NCBI RefSeq assembly: GCF_051307045.1
Contig: NZ_CP150452.1
Span: 3,472,001 to 3,536,000, forward strand
Source of the DNA: Dryocola sp031988645
Lineage (GTDB): Bacteria; Pseudomonadota; Gammaproteobacteria; Enterobacterales; Enterobacteriaceae
Direction of reading: 5' to 3'
DNA length: 64,000 bases
Every line of letters starts with the position of its first letter. Within the stretch, counting starts at the first letter, position 1. A program made the translations under genes and the position numbers. Under the pieces are notes generated by a model, which did not search any database, was not told where the DNA came from, and saw only the letters and a program-made list of their open reading frames with translations. Positions 1 to 9,283 of this stretch are shown here, one piece after another.

Positions 1-356
1 ATATCGATCTTGACGATCCCACGCGCGCGCTGGACCTTGACGTAAGCTTTCCGCTGCGCGGCAACGCCTGTCTCGGCTTCCGCCAGCTGGCAGACGTCCA
101 CTGGCCTGCCTCGCCTCTGTATCTGCTAAAAATCAACTCCGCCGGGCTGGCAAAAGCCATCGCCGGCGACGGCGTACTCAACGTTCGGCTGCAATACGAC
201 GCGCAGAACCGCGGTTTTGCGCTGGCCGAAGCGCGCATGCAGGACGGCACTCCCGTTCCGCTCGATAAGCTGAGCCTGAAGCTCAATACCCTTGCCAACA
301 GCTATCGTGGCGCCACCCATTACTGGATAGACAGCGGAAGCGTATACCCCAAATGA
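1..356 (+). CDS. srfB: SrfB family protein, C-terminal end (partial)
   Basis: The window opens inside a reading frame that begins at base 3 of the window and runs to a TGA at 354-356. The last residues read HYWIDSGSVYPK. Its stop overlaps the ATG of the next gene (ATGA), as in the srfABC operon, and the next gene is srfC-like. SrfB is a large protein of unknown biochemistry first noticed as SsrB-regulated in Salmonella and now seen in many enterobacteria. Only about 117 residues are visible, so the name rests on context and weak recall of the family. Confidence 0.6.
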   Translation, partial: IDLDDPTRALDLDVSFPLRGNACLGFRQLADVHWPASPLYLLKINSAGLAKAIAGDGVLNVRLQYDAQNRGFALAEARMQDGTPVPLDKLSLKLNTLANSYRGATHYWIDSGSVYPK

Positions 357-2494
357 ACCAGTCTGCTAAAACACTCCGCGCGCTGGAAAGCTGGATCAAA
401 GAGTCCAGCATCCACTCCCGCCCGCTGCATAATGAGGCCGATAGCCTGCTGGGCCGGGTTTTGCATCTTCGCCACCGCCAGCAAAAAATTGACCAGCTTG
501 CCCTTCAGCCGCTGACGCTTGGCCTGTATGGGCATTCGGTAAGCGGGAAGTTCCACCTGCTTAAAACGCTGCTTGCGCAGGGCCAGGAGTATGCGGGCAT
601 CCAGCTGGGCGATAAGATTTTTAACTATTTCAGGCATATCGTCCCTGAAAACGGCACGCCTTCGCTGGCGGTGCGCTTTACCCAAACGCCGGCGCCGGAG
701 GTTGAAAACTACCCGTTACTGCTTAATCTGCACGCGGAATACGAGCTGGCGATAAAACTTGTGCAGCAGTATCACGCGCGCAGCGAACCCCGCTTTCTTT
801 CTGAAAGCGACATCGATGCAAGGCTTGCCGCGCTGCAAAGCAGCCGCCAGGCGCTGCCGGTGCCGGGCATGAGCCGCGAAGACTTTTCCGCCGTTGCCGA
901 CAGCTACAGGCAGCAGGCGCGGGACGAGTATTACCCGGATGACGGCCTGCTTTATCAGATGGCCGAACTGGCTCCGCAGCTTAGCCTGAACGATCGCGCC
1001 TCGCTGCTGGCGCTGTTCTGGGGAGAGGATTTAGCGCTGACCCAAAGCTGGCTGCGGCAGGCAGGCACCCTGCAGCTGCTTGGCCACGCGCGGCAGGTCC
1101 TGGCCCCGGCAAGCCTGGTGGTCGATCGTTTTCTGCAGCCGGCGGAAGGCTTCCTGGTGCCCGTCTCTCAGGAGACGCCGGCTGCGGACGTGGATACCAT
1201 CGTCTGCACGCTGCGCAACGGCGCCGCGCTGAATTATCTCAACGTCGCCCAGCAGGATCTGGCCGAAGTTTGCGCAGAAGTGGTGTTTACGCTCAGCCAC
1301 CCGACGGAACTTGCGCAAGCCGATGTTCTCGATCTTCCGCATCGGCAATACGGTTTGTGCGCCGACCGCCTTCAGCCCGATATTCTGCTACTGTGTAACG
1401 CCGTCAGCGACGCTGAGGACGCGGGGCTGGTGGCTACGAACCTGGCCCGCTGGCTTGAACAAAGCCAGGCCGACGGCGAAGAGAGCCTGCCGCGTCTGGT
1501 CTGGACGCTTACCCCCTTTGACCCGCGCTTTACCCGGCATGCCAGCCTGGATGACGGCGTGCAGCGCCTGCTGACGCAGATGGGCCATCGCTGGGGAACG
1601 CTTCAGGCGCTGGAAGGCCACAATATGCAGCGCCTGCGGGAGTGGCTTGCCGGCGCGTTAAACGCCGCGGGCCGCAGCCGGCGCCGGCAGGCCCTGCAGC
1701 AAAACCTCAACCGGGAGATTCACGCCGGAATGACCCACCTGACGAGCACGGCTTCTCAGGAACAAAGCGCCACGGAGGCGCTGATTCGCGCGCTGCAATC
1801 CCAGGCCGCACGCCAGGGAGAATTACTCGACAGGTTTACGCTCTCCAGAGAGGCAATCCGTCAGTGCTGGCGGCGGCATCAGCAGCATGCGCAACCCCTT
1901 ATGCAGGCAGGATTTAATTTCGATCTTTTTGCCGAAGAGGCGCCGCGGCAGGATGAAAATCTCACCGGGCAGAGCTTTGCCCGGCGGCTCTACCAGCGCT
2001 GGGTGAATCACCTTCGCCAGCTCGGCTACCGCAGGGAGGTCGCCGAAAGGCTGGGGCTGACGCCGCCCCAGCTGCGAGCGCTGTGCGATCTGCTGATTAG
2101 CACCAGCTATCGACTGTCGCTTGAAAGCGTTCTGGAAGATGCCCTGCTGCTTACAGAAAACCATCCGACGCTGGCTATCACCTGCGCGGGCAACACGCTG
2201 AGCGATTTTATCAGCTGGCTTGGGTATCAGCAGGTGGCGATGGAGCATCGTCCGCCGAGCAGGGTAAATCAGGGACAGAAGATTTTTGCCCCGCCGCCGC
2301 AGGCCTCGACGACTGGCCGTCTGCTGAAACTGGGGGAGCGACAGGCGCAGGGTAACGCAACCTATCTGTATGACTGGCTGGTTGCGCTTTATAGCCGCGC
2401 TATCGAAGGAACGCAGCAGCCGCAGGCGTATATCAGCGAGGAGCAAAGGGCGGCCCTGCTACAAAAACTGGCTGAACAGGCAGATCGCGGATGA
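353..2494 (+). CDS. srfC: SrfC-like putative virulence factor
   Basis: A 713-residue soluble protein, translationally coupled to the upstream gene by a 4-base overlap. Residues about 54-75 (LTLGLYGHSVSGKFHLLKTL) resemble a P-loop, GHSVSGKF, but the usual Ser/Thr after the Lys is replaced by Phe, so nucleotide binding is uncertain. The rest is helix-rich with no membrane segment or signal peptide. SrfC proteins are of unknown function; they travel with SrfA and SrfB and are usually labelled putative virulence effectors. The gene ends just before a bidirectional terminator shared with the convergent chemotaxis receptor. Family assignment is fairly firm, function unknown. Confidence 0.7.
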   Translation: MNQSAKTLRALESWIKESSIHSRPLHNEADSLLGRVLHLRHRQQKIDQLALQPLTLGLYGHSVSGKFHLLKTLLAQGQEYAGIQLGDKIFNYFRHIVPENGTPSLAVRFTQTPAPEVENYPLLLNLHAEYELAIKLVQQYHARSEPRFLSESDIDARLAALQSSRQALPVPGMSREDFSAVADSYRQQARDEYYPDDGLLYQMAELAPQLSLNDRASLLALFWGEDLALTQSWLRQAGTLQLLGHARQVLAPASLVVDRFLQPAEGFLVPVSQETPAADVDTIVCTLRNGAALNYLNVAQQDLAEVCAEVVFTLSHPTELAQADVLDLPHRQYGLCADRLQPDILLLCNAVSDAEDAGLVATNLARWLEQSQADGEESLPRLVWTLTPFDPRFTRHASLDDGVQRLLTQMGHRWGTLQALEGHNMQRLREWLAGALNAAGRSRRRQALQQNLNREIHAGMTHLTSTASQEQSATEALIRALQSQAARQGELLDRFTLSREAIRQCWRRHQQHAQPLMQAGFNFDLFAEEAPRQDENLTGQSFARRLYQRWVNHLRQLGYRREVAERLGLTPPQLRALCDLLISTSYRLSLESVLEDALLLTENHPTLAITCAGNTLSDFISWLGYQQVAMEHRPPSRVNQGQKIFAPPPQASTTGRLLKLGERQAQGNATYLYDWLVALYSRAIEGTQQPQAYISEEQRAALLQKLAEQADRG

Positions 2495-2519
2495 AAAAAA
2501 AGGGCTTGCGCCCTTTTTT
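2494..2519. terminator. Bidirectional rho-independent terminator
   Basis: Hairpin AAGGGC-TTGC-GCCCTT with an A run on the left and a T run on the right, placed between the convergent srfC and chemoreceptor genes. It can terminate both. Confidence 0.85.
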
Positions 2520-2533
2520 ATTATCTTTCTGAA

Positions 2534-4198
2534 TCAGAAGGTTTCCCAGCTTTCGTTATCATCGGCTTTTACAGGCTGGCGTACCGCCACGGCTTTAACC
2601 GCCGGTTTGGCTACGGGCTTAGCCGCAGGCTGGGCCGTCTCGCCCTGCTGCAGGCGAAACACGGCGACGGCCTGGGTCAAACGGCTGGCCTGCTCTTCAA
2701 GCGCGGCTGCGGCAGCGGCGGACTCTTCCACCAGGGTGGCGTTCTGCTGGGTCACGCGATCCATTTCAGACACCGCTACGCCGATTTGGTCGATACCGCG
2801 GCTCTGCTCGTCGGAGGCGGAGGCAATTTCGCTCATGATGTCCGTCACGCGGGTGATGGCGTTGACAATTTCCCCCATGGTTTCCCCCGCGCTTTCAACC
2901 AGCGCCGAGCCCACGCCAACCTTGCTGACGGAATCGTCGATCAGCGTTTTAATCTCACGGGCGGCCTGCGCGCTGCGCTGGGCAAGGTTGCGTACCTCGC
3001 TGGCCACCACGGCAAATCCGCGACCCTGCTCGCCGGCCCTTGCCGCTTCCACCGCGGCGTTCAGCGCCAGAATATTGGTCTGGAAGGCGATGCCGTCGAT
3101 GACGCTGGTGATATCGGCGATCTTCTGCGAGCTGCTGGCGATATCGCTCATGGTGTGCACGACGTTGTTCACCACTTTACCGCCCTTCTGCGCGGTTTCG
3201 GAGGCGTCCAGCGCAAGCTGGCTGGCCTGCGAGGCGTTTTCCGCATTCTGCTTAACGGTGGCGGTCAGCTGTTCCATGCTCGCGGCGGTTTCCTCAAGCG
3301 ATGCGGCCTGCTGCTCGGTACGTGAGGAGAGATTGTTGCTGCCGGCGGAAATTTCGCTGGCGCCGTTGAAAATCGCATCAGCGCTGGCACGCACGTTACC
3401 TACGGTGCCCGTCAATTCACTTTGCATATAGCGCAGGGATTCAGCAAGCTGGCCCATTTCATTGGCGCTCTGGAAATCAATTTTGTGCGATAAATCGCCG
3501 TTTGCGATATGGCGGATACCGGCAATAATTTTATTCAGCGGAGAGATAAGGGCGACTTTCATACCGCGCCAGATAACTAAATTAACGCATAAAACGATAA
3601 GCAGGATAGCGCCCATTACCCCAAGCGAGAAACTAAAGTTCTGGTTGGTCGCATTTACCGCTACCGCATAGGCCTCACCGATATTACTGCGATATTTTGT
3701 AAACTGCTCTTCAAAGTTATCCTGGTAACTTTGCGTCGGTTGCTTGATCGCGGAATCAAGATCGCCATTTTTTAAATAGGTAATTAAATCCGACAGCGCC
3801 CCGTGGAAAGCGTTGTAATCGCGTCGCAGATCCTCGGTTGAAAAATCCGATAGCTGCTGCGGTAAACGCTCAAATTCGGCCCAGGATACCGAAGCGTCTT
3901 TCAGGGCTTCAGCGCCGGCCTCAAGGCTTCGCAAGGTATCCTCCTGCATTTTCGCAGGATCGGCTCCTCGCGCGCTGAAAAGGGCTCCGGCAACGGCTAT
4001 ATCGTTACGCGCCCTTAATAAAGAGATAAATGCATCGTTAACCGAAGATCGACGATTGCGCAGAATCTCCAGCATTTCAAGATTATCTTTATCTTCTTTT
4101 AAAGAATTATAAGACAGGCCTGTTGAAGCCAGTTGTAATACGCCGAGCAAAACCAAAACGATAGTCAGACTGCTAACAATTTTAATATTCTTTAACAT
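2534..4198 (-). CDS. Methyl-accepting chemotaxis protein (Tar/Tsr type)
   Basis: A 554-residue inner-membrane chemoreceptor. It has an N-terminal membrane helix (about residues 8-29), a periplasmic four-helix-bundle-type sensor (about 30-185), a second membrane helix (about 190-212), a HAMP domain (ISPLNKIIAGIRHIANGDLS), and a long signalling coiled coil. The conserved hairpin reads IDGIAFQTNILALNAAVEAA with RGFAVVASEVRNLAQRSA. The C-terminus is ESWETF, matching the NWETF-type tether that binds CheR/CheB in high-abundance receptors. The ligand is unknown. A sigma-28-like promoter lies upstream. Its signalling half is nearly identical in DNA to the receptor at 6900-8481. Confidence 0.93.
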   Translation of the reverse strand: MLKNIKIVSSLTIVLVLLGVLQLASTGLSYNSLKEDKDNLEMLEILRNRRSSVNDAFISLLRARNDIAVAGALFSARGADPAKMQEDTLRSLEAGAEALKDASVSWAEFERLPQQLSDFSTEDLRRDYNAFHGALSDLITYLKNGDLDSAIKQPTQSYQDNFEEQFTKYRSNIGEAYAVAVNATNQNFSFSLGVMGAILLIVLCVNLVIWRGMKVALISPLNKIIAGIRHIANGDLSHKIDFQSANEMGQLAESLRYMQSELTGTVGNVRASADAIFNGASEISAGSNNLSSRTEQQAASLEETAASMEQLTATVKQNAENASQASQLALDASETAQKGGKVVNNVVHTMSDIASSSQKIADITSVIDGIAFQTNILALNAAVEAARAGEQGRGFAVVASEVRNLAQRSAQAAREIKTLIDDSVSKVGVGSALVESAGETMGEIVNAITRVTDIMSEIASASDEQSRGIDQIGVAVSEMDRVTQQNATLVEESAAAAAALEEQASRLTQAVAVFRLQQGETAQPAAKPVAKPAVKAVAVRQPVKADDNESWETF

Positions 4199-4231
4199 GA
4201 AGTTACATTCCCTATTGAGTCTTACTAATAA

Positions 4232-4258
4232 CTATCGGTTAGAAATAAAAAAACTTTT
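4232..4258 (-). promoter_or_regulatory. Sigma-28 (FliA) promoter for the first chemoreceptor
   Basis: On the minus strand AAAAGTTT, 11 bases, then ACCGATAG. This matches the flagellar sigma consensus TAAAGTTT-N11-GCCGATAA at 7/8 and 6/8 positions with the exact spacing. It lies about 35-60 bases upstream of the receptor start, as expected for a late flagellar/chemotaxis gene. Confidence 0.7.
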
Positions 4259-4706
4259 GGGAAAGGCCGACTTATTTATTTAACTTTTTCGCATTATAAA
4301 TGCAAAGTATCACCCGCTCTGTTAACAATGCGCAAACCCTCGCAACCAATTGGCTGATAATATTAAATTTATTTTTTAAACTGGTCTGCAAACTAATAAA
4401 TAGGCGCCTAATTAAAGAGCTAATTATAATGAATAAGGCCGCTTATGCGCGCTATTCAGACAATACTTTTGCACGGCGAATTAGTGCCCTAAGCCAGCGG
4501 CTGAATAATTGTCAGTTCAATAACCGGCCGACCTGAACCCTGTGCACTACTTAACCAGATATCTGTTGTGCAGGGGCGTTTAACTTCCAAAAAATAATTT
4601 AATCCGCTGAATAAGCGGCAAAAATATATTATGTTGCAAAAGTTGTTGAAATGTTAGCAACCGCCTGTCAGGTTGAATTTTTATATTGCAAAGATGGATT
4701 TTTAAT
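4259..4706. other. Divergent intergenic region between two chemoreceptors
   Basis: AT-rich spacer of about 450 bases between the divergent receptors. An open frame of 78 codons at 4300-4536 has no recognisable product, composition unlike the neighbours, and no good ribosome site. I see no convincing sigma-28 promoter for the right-hand receptor. Confidence 0.6.
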
Positions 4707-6641
4707 ATGATAAAAAATTTACGAACGCTGGGATTAGGGACGAAACTCTCTTTGCTGATCGGCATCGGCGTTGCGCTGCTTTTCATTTTGTTTACTTTAG
4801 TCCTCAGCAACCGCGCCAGCGAGCAGCTGCAGGCGACGGCCCTGGAAAATTTACATAGCCGGGTCAACGGCATTAACGATATGGCGCAGCTGTTCGACAG
4901 CAGCCTGAGTGAAGAGGTCAGCAGCTATACGCAGCTCTTCAACAGCTTCATTCCGCACCCTATCGCACGGGACGAAAGCCAGCTGCTGCCCCTGAATAAC
5001 CTGTCTGTTCCGCAGCTCACCGGCGGCGGACAATTATTGAATGAAAACAATGCGATTGCCGACGATTTCCTCGCGCGCACCTCGGCTATCGCCACGCTTT
5101 TTGTTCGCAGCGGGGAGGATTTCGTTCGTATCGCCACCTCGTTACGCGATGAAAATGGCGCCCGCGCCCTGGGCACGGTACTCGACCGCAAGAGCCCGGC
5201 CTGGCAGTCAGTGAGCAAGGGAGAGATATACCGCGGCCCGGCGCGGCTGTTTGGTAAACGCTATATCACGCAGTATCAACCGGTAAAAGACCGCAACGGC
5301 CGCACCATCGCCATTCTGTTCGTCGGTGTAGATATCTCCGCTCCCTGGCTCACCATGCGCGAAAAAATTCTCCGCCGCACGCCGGGCAGCAGCGAACATT
5401 TCTTCATTCTGGACGGCAGCCCCGGTGAAAACTACGGCCATTATCTGTTTCACGACGGCGAGGAAGGCAAAGTACCGGCCTGGAGCGATGCCGTTCAGCA
5501 GCAGTTACTGACGCAGAATTCAGGAACGCTTGAGCGCGCAACAGAAGACGGCAGCACCGCTATTATGACCTTTGTGCGCCAGCCCGGCTGGAACTGGATA
5601 ATCGTTGGCGAAGTTGATGAATCCGCCCTGCTAAGCGGCATTACGCAAATGCGTAATCAGTTCCTGATTGCCGGTCTTATACTGGCGCTGGCGTTTGCCG
5701 CCCTGTTTGTGGTGATCATCCGCCGCTGGCTTAGCCGTCCGCTGCGGGAAGTTATTGATATGGCCAAACAGTACGCCGCCGGCAACCTGCAGGTCACGCT
5801 CAGTACCCGACGCCAGGATGAAGTAGGCCAGTTAATAGAGTCCATTAACGGCGTGGGTAACGGCCTGAATAAAATTGTTAAACAGGTACGTCTTGCCGCC
5901 GGTGAGATCGGTCAAGGTACGGACGCCCTTGCCGCCGATAGCGCGGAGATCAGCGCCCAGATCGGCAGGCAAGCCAGCAGCGTGGAGCAGACTTCCGCCA
6001 GCATGGAGCAGCTGGCGGCGACGGTGCAGCAAACCGCCAGCAACATCTCTCAGGCGCAAAGCCTGGTGCAAAGCACCACCGATGCGGTACATCAAAGCGG
6101 AAGCACGGTCAGCCATGCGGTAGCGACCATGAACGATATTAAGACCGCCTCCCAGCGTATCGCCGATATCACCCATGTGATTGAATCCATCGCCTTCCAG
6201 ACCAATATTCTGGCGCTGAACGCCGCGGTGGAAGCCGCGCGCGCAGGCGAACACGGCAAAGGATTCGCGGTGGTGGCCCAGGAAGTTCGCGCCCTGGCCG
6301 CGCGCAGCGCCAACGCGGTAAAAGAGATCGACCAGCTCATTGCCGATACCTTAAATAAGGTGAGCGAAGGGCATCAGCTTTCCGAACGGACCCGCCTCGC
6401 GATGGAGTCGATCACCAGCCATATCGACAATATTAATGCGTTAGTCTCTGAGATTAACGGCGCTTCCCACGAGCAGTCGGCGGGCATCGGCCAGGTAAAT
6501 ATTGCGATGGTGCAAATTGGTGAAGCTACCTCAGTCAATGCCGAACGCGTCGCGCGCAGCGAACGAACGTCCCACGATCTGCGCGGCAAAGGACATCATC
6601 TCAACGAGCTGGTAAGCCTGTTTCAGACCAGCGACGCCTGA
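4707..6641 (+). CDS. Methyl-accepting chemotaxis protein with a large Cache-type periplasmic sensor
   Basis: Chemoreceptor of 644 residues counted from ATG 4707 (MIKNLRTLGLGTK), which has AGATGGA upstream. A TTG at 4686 would add 7 residues. Membrane helix at about residues 14-35, a periplasmic region of about 280 residues with features of a Cache 3/Cache 2 fusion (FVGVDISAPWL, GWNWIIVGEVDESALL), a second membrane helix at about 315-338, a HAMP domain (RWLSRPLREVIDMAKQYAAG), and the signalling hairpin IESIAFQTNILALNAAVEAA. The C-terminus lacks the NWETF tether, so adaptation would depend on other receptors. Cache receptors typically sense organic acids or amino acids; the ligand here is unknown. 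Confidence 0.9.
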   Translation: MIKNLRTLGLGTKLSLLIGIGVALLFILFTLVLSNRASEQLQATALENLHSRVNGINDMAQLFDSSLSEEVSSYTQLFNSFIPHPIARDESQLLPLNNLSVPQLTGGGQLLNENNAIADDFLARTSAIATLFVRSGEDFVRIATSLRDENGARALGTVLDRKSPAWQSVSKGEIYRGPARLFGKRYITQYQPVKDRNGRTIAILFVGVDISAPWLTMREKILRRTPGSSEHFFILDGSPGENYGHYLFHDGEEGKVPAWSDAVQQQLLTQNSGTLERATEDGSTAIMTFVRQPGWNWIIVGEVDESALLSGITQMRNQFLIAGLILALAFAALFVVIIRRWLSRPLREVIDMAKQYAAGNLQVTLSTRRQDEVGQLIESINGVGNGLNKIVKQVRLAAGEIGQGTDALAADSAEISAQIGRQASSVEQTSASMEQLAATVQQTASNISQAQSLVQSTTDAVHQSGSTVSHAVATMNDIKTASQRIADITHVIESIAFQTNILALNAAVEAARAGEHGKGFAVVAQEVRALAARSANAVKEIDQLIADTLNKVSEGHQLSERTRLAMESITSHIDNINALVSEINGASHEQSAGIGQVNIAMVQIGEATSVNAERVARSERTSHDLRGKGHHLNELVSLFQTSDA

Positions 6642-6841
6642 TCCCCCCTTTTGTATATATTAATGAAAAAGCCGCTGGAAACAGCGGCTCATGCTACCTT
6701 CTGGCGTAAAAGCAGTATAAATAGGTACAAAAGCGCATCATTATTTCCATCAAAATATGCTTCTGAACCCGCAAAAGTAAGTTACATACCACATCGATCG
6801 ATAAAAACGATCAATTAAACAATAATAATTTGCGCTACCTA

Positions 6842-6868
6842 TTATGTTTTTCATTCATTGACCGATTT
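6842..6868 (+). promoter_or_regulatory. Sigma-28-like promoter for the third chemoreceptor
   Basis: TTATGTTT, 11 bases, ACCGATTT, compared with the flagellar consensus TAAAGTTT-N11-GCCGATAA (6/8 at -35, about 5/8 at -10). It lies 31 bases upstream of the receptor ATG, which has GGAG in front of it. Confidence 0.55.
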
Positions 6869-6899
6869 ATTACTAATATAACTAAATGGAGAGTTTTAG

Positions 6900-8481
6900 A
6901 TGATAAATCGTATAAAAATCGTTAATGGACTGATCGCCGTATTAGTATTATTTTTCGTTCTGCAAATTTCATCGCTCGGCTTTCTTTTCCCTATTATCAG
7001 CAGCGATGTGGAAAAATTTACCCTGCAGCACGAAATTACCGGGCAGCGTAATGATTTGATGCTGGCCAAGTCTTACCTGCAGGAAGCCCGCGTTCACCTT
7101 CTTAAAGCGAACCTTGCGGATCAATATGAAGATGCCGATACGGCGGAAGGACGCCGTATTATTGATGAGCAAAAAGGGCAAATTAAGGCCTCCCTTGATA
7201 AGGCGCAGCAGGCGTGGGTCGACTATTTAAAATGGACCCCGCTTGATCTTGAGCTTGAAGAAATAGTTAAGCAAAACTACTCGGATTACTATAACGGGCT
7301 GCTGGAGGTAGCCAGGCATCTTGAGGTCAAAGACGGCAAGGCCGCCTACGGTATTAACCTGCAGTCTTATCAGGACAAATTTAATATTACCTTCCAGAAA
7401 ATTGCCGACAAACTCACCGAATATAACGAAGATAAAGTCAAAGAAGCCGAGCGCTCTTATAAAACGGCTATATGGGTAACGGCCTGCCTGTTAATCACCC
7501 TCACGCTGATCGTGGTGGTGGTCTGGTTCGGGCTACGCGTTATTCTCATTGAACCATTACGCAAGCTTATTGAAAGCATCCGTAATATCGCCAGCGGTAA
7601 TTTGGTGCACCACATTGATATACAGGGCACCAACGAGATGGGCCAGCTGGCCGCGTCGCTGCGCGATATGCAGATAGCCTTGACCAATACCGTCGAAGAT
7701 ATCCGCGCGGGCGCCGACTCGATATTTACCGGCGCCAGTGAAATTTCCGCCGGGAATAACGATCTTTCCTCACGCACCGAGCAGCAGGCCGCATCGCTTG
7801 AGGAAACCGCCGCGAGCATGGAACAGCTGACCGCCACCGTTAAGCAGAATGCGGAGAACGCCTCGCAGGCCAGCCAGCTTGCGCTGGACGCGTCAAAAAC
7901 CGCCCAGCGCGGCGGTAAAGTGGTGGATAACGTCGTGCACACGATGAATGACATCGCCAGCAGCTCGCAGAAGATCGCCGATATCACCAGCGCCATTGAC
8001 GGCATCGCCTTCCAGACCAACATTCTGGCGCTGAACGCCGCGGTGGAAGCGGCAAGGGCCGGCGAGCAGGGTCGCGGCTTTGCCGTGGTGGCCAGCGAGG
8101 TACGCAACCTTGCCCAGCGCAGCGCACAGGCCCGCCCGTGAGATTAAAACGCTGATTGACGACTCCGTCAGCAAGGTTGGAACCGGGGCTGCGCTGGTTG
8201 AAAGCGCGGGTGAAACCATGTCTGAAATTATGAGCGCGGTGAACCGCGTGACCGACATCATGACTGAAATCGCCTCCGCCTCCGACGAGCAGAGCCGCGG
8301 TATCGCTCAGGTTGGCATCGCCGTGAACGAAATGGACCATGTTACGCAACAGAACGCTTCGCTGGTGGAAGAGTCCGCCGCCGCAGCCGCGGCGCTCGAG
8401 GCCCAGGCGAGGAGCCTGACGCACGTCGTCGCCGTATTCCGCACCAGCCATCAGGCGGACGGTAATATCGTTAGCGCGTGA
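6900..8481 (+). CDS. Methyl-accepting chemotaxis protein, frameshifted as given
   Basis: Chemoreceptor that would have 526 residues: membrane helix (about 8-28), periplasmic four-helix sensor, second membrane helix (about 190-213), HAMP domain (IEPLRKLIESIRNIASGNLV) and signalling coiled coil. The frame breaks at 8131-8133, where CAG-GCC-GCC-CGT (QAAR) has gained a C. Frame 1 ends RSAQARP-stop at 8141; frame 2 resumes REIKTLIDDSVSKVG and runs to 8481. The paralogue at 2534-4198 has the unbroken QAAREIKTL. There is no NWETF tether at the C-terminus. The extra C after GGCC follows a pattern shared by ten sites in this window, so I treat the gene as probably intact. Confidence 0.85.
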
Positions 8482-8524
8482 TCCTGAAGGTGAACAAAGG
8501 ATAACCCTCTGTTTTAATAAATGC

Positions 8525-8560
8525 GTATATATCCTCTCCGCTACCGGGGAGGATATATAC
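8525..8560. repeat. Long perfect stem palindrome (possible bidirectional terminator)
   Basis: Arms 8525-8539 (GTATATATCCTCTCC) and 8546-8560 (GGGGAGGATATATAC) pair over 15 bases with one T-G wobble and a 6-base loop GCTACC. It sits between the convergent receptor and the small minus-strand gene. There is no T run, so it is either an atypical terminator or a binding site. Confidence 0.6.
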
Positions 8561-8582
8561 CGCACCGCTCATACCGTCCAGC

Positions 8583-8786
8583 TTATGGAACGGGCACAAC
8601 CGAAATAACCGTGAATTCCGCAGCCGGGGCTGCAGGCTTTGGCGAAGCAAACCTTGCTGCATCTCTTCTTACTGCGTCCTGCACTTCGTCCTGCGTAGGT
8701 TCGCTATCGGACTGCACCAGAACCTCTTCCGCTCTGTTTACCTGTCCGTCTTTATGCTCATAAGTGATTTTATACGTGACGCTCAT
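8583..8786 (-). CDS. Small protein of unknown function
   Basis: 67 codons, MSVTYKITYEHKDGQ to a Pro/Ala-rich tail (ASPKPAAPAAEFTVISVVPVP). An AGGAGAATCAG leader on the minus strand gives a good ribosome site just before the ATG. There is no signal peptide or membrane segment. The first 50 residues alternate charged and hydrophobic residues, suggesting a small beta/alpha fold. I do not recognise a family. It lies alone between a chemoreceptor and rcnR. Confidence 0.6.
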   Translation of the reverse strand: MSVTYKITYEHKDGQVNRAEEVLVQSDSEPTQDEVQDAVRRDAARFASPKPAAPAAEFTVISVVPVP

Positions 8787-8888
8787 CTGATTCTCCTGTG
8801 TGGGAACAGATAATTTTAGGCCAGATATTGCAATGACGTTAAAGCCGGCGCAGGCGTGCAGGTATAGGAGGACTCAAGGGAGGAGTAA

Positions 8889-9161
8889 CTACTTAATGTA
8901 GGAATCAAGCACCTTTAACACGACTGCAAGATCTTCTTCGCGCCTCGTCTCGTCAGCCTCATGAACGATATGCTCAACAAGGTGCCCTTTAATGACTTCG
9001 CGCATCAAACCATTTACAGCGCCGCGGATAGCCGCGATCTGTTGCAATACGGCGGCGCATTCGTGCGGCTCATCAAGCATTTTTTTCAGCGCGGCCACCT
9101 GGCCGTGAATCTTATTGGTACGTGCTTTAAGCTTTTGTTTATCCCGGATGGTATGCGACAT
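8889..9161 (-). CDS. rcnR: Ni(II)/Co(II)-responsive repressor RcnR
   Basis: 90 residues, all-alpha, of the CsoR/RcnR family and exactly the usual length. The protein starts MSHTIRDKQKLKARTNKIHG; the N-terminal His and the Cys in PHECAAVLQQ are the known metal ligands of the family. Without metal, RcnR tetramers bind G-tract operators and repress rcnA; nickel or cobalt releases it. It is divergent from rcnA with two operators between them. Confidence 0.95.
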   Translation of the reverse strand: MSHTIRDKQKLKARTNKIHGQVAALKKMLDEPHECAAVLQQIAAIRGAVNGLMREVIKGHLVEHIVHEADETRREEDLAVVLKVLDSYIK

Positions 9162-9211
9162 ACAGCAGCCTTAATAAGTGAAAACGACAGCAGAGTGTAC
9201 CATCGCCATTC

Positions 9212-9226
9212 TACTGGGGGGTAGTA
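9212..9226. promoter_or_regulatory. RcnR operator 1
   Basis: TACTGGGGGGTAGTA, an exact match to the RcnR half-dyad TACT-G6-N-AGTA in the rcnR-rcnA spacer. Confidence 0.9.
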
Positions 9227-9231
9227 TTGTG

Positions 9232-9246
9232 TACTGGGGGGGAGTA
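9232..9246. promoter_or_regulatory. RcnR operator 2
   Basis: TACTGGGGGGGAGTA, a second exact match to TACT-G6-N-AGTA, 20 bases centre to centre from the first, so both lie on nearly the same helix face. Confidence 0.9.
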
Positions 9247-9283
9247 GAATCTGCTGGCTCATACAATACCTAAGAAAATGCAA

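Noticed and set aside
4300..4536. 78-codon open frame between the receptors
   Set aside because: AT-rich spacer, no ribosome site and no recognisable product.
6671..6688. Hairpin GCCGCTGG-AA-ACAGCGGC as a terminator of the second receptor
   Set aside because: No T run follows; it is possible but too weak to call.
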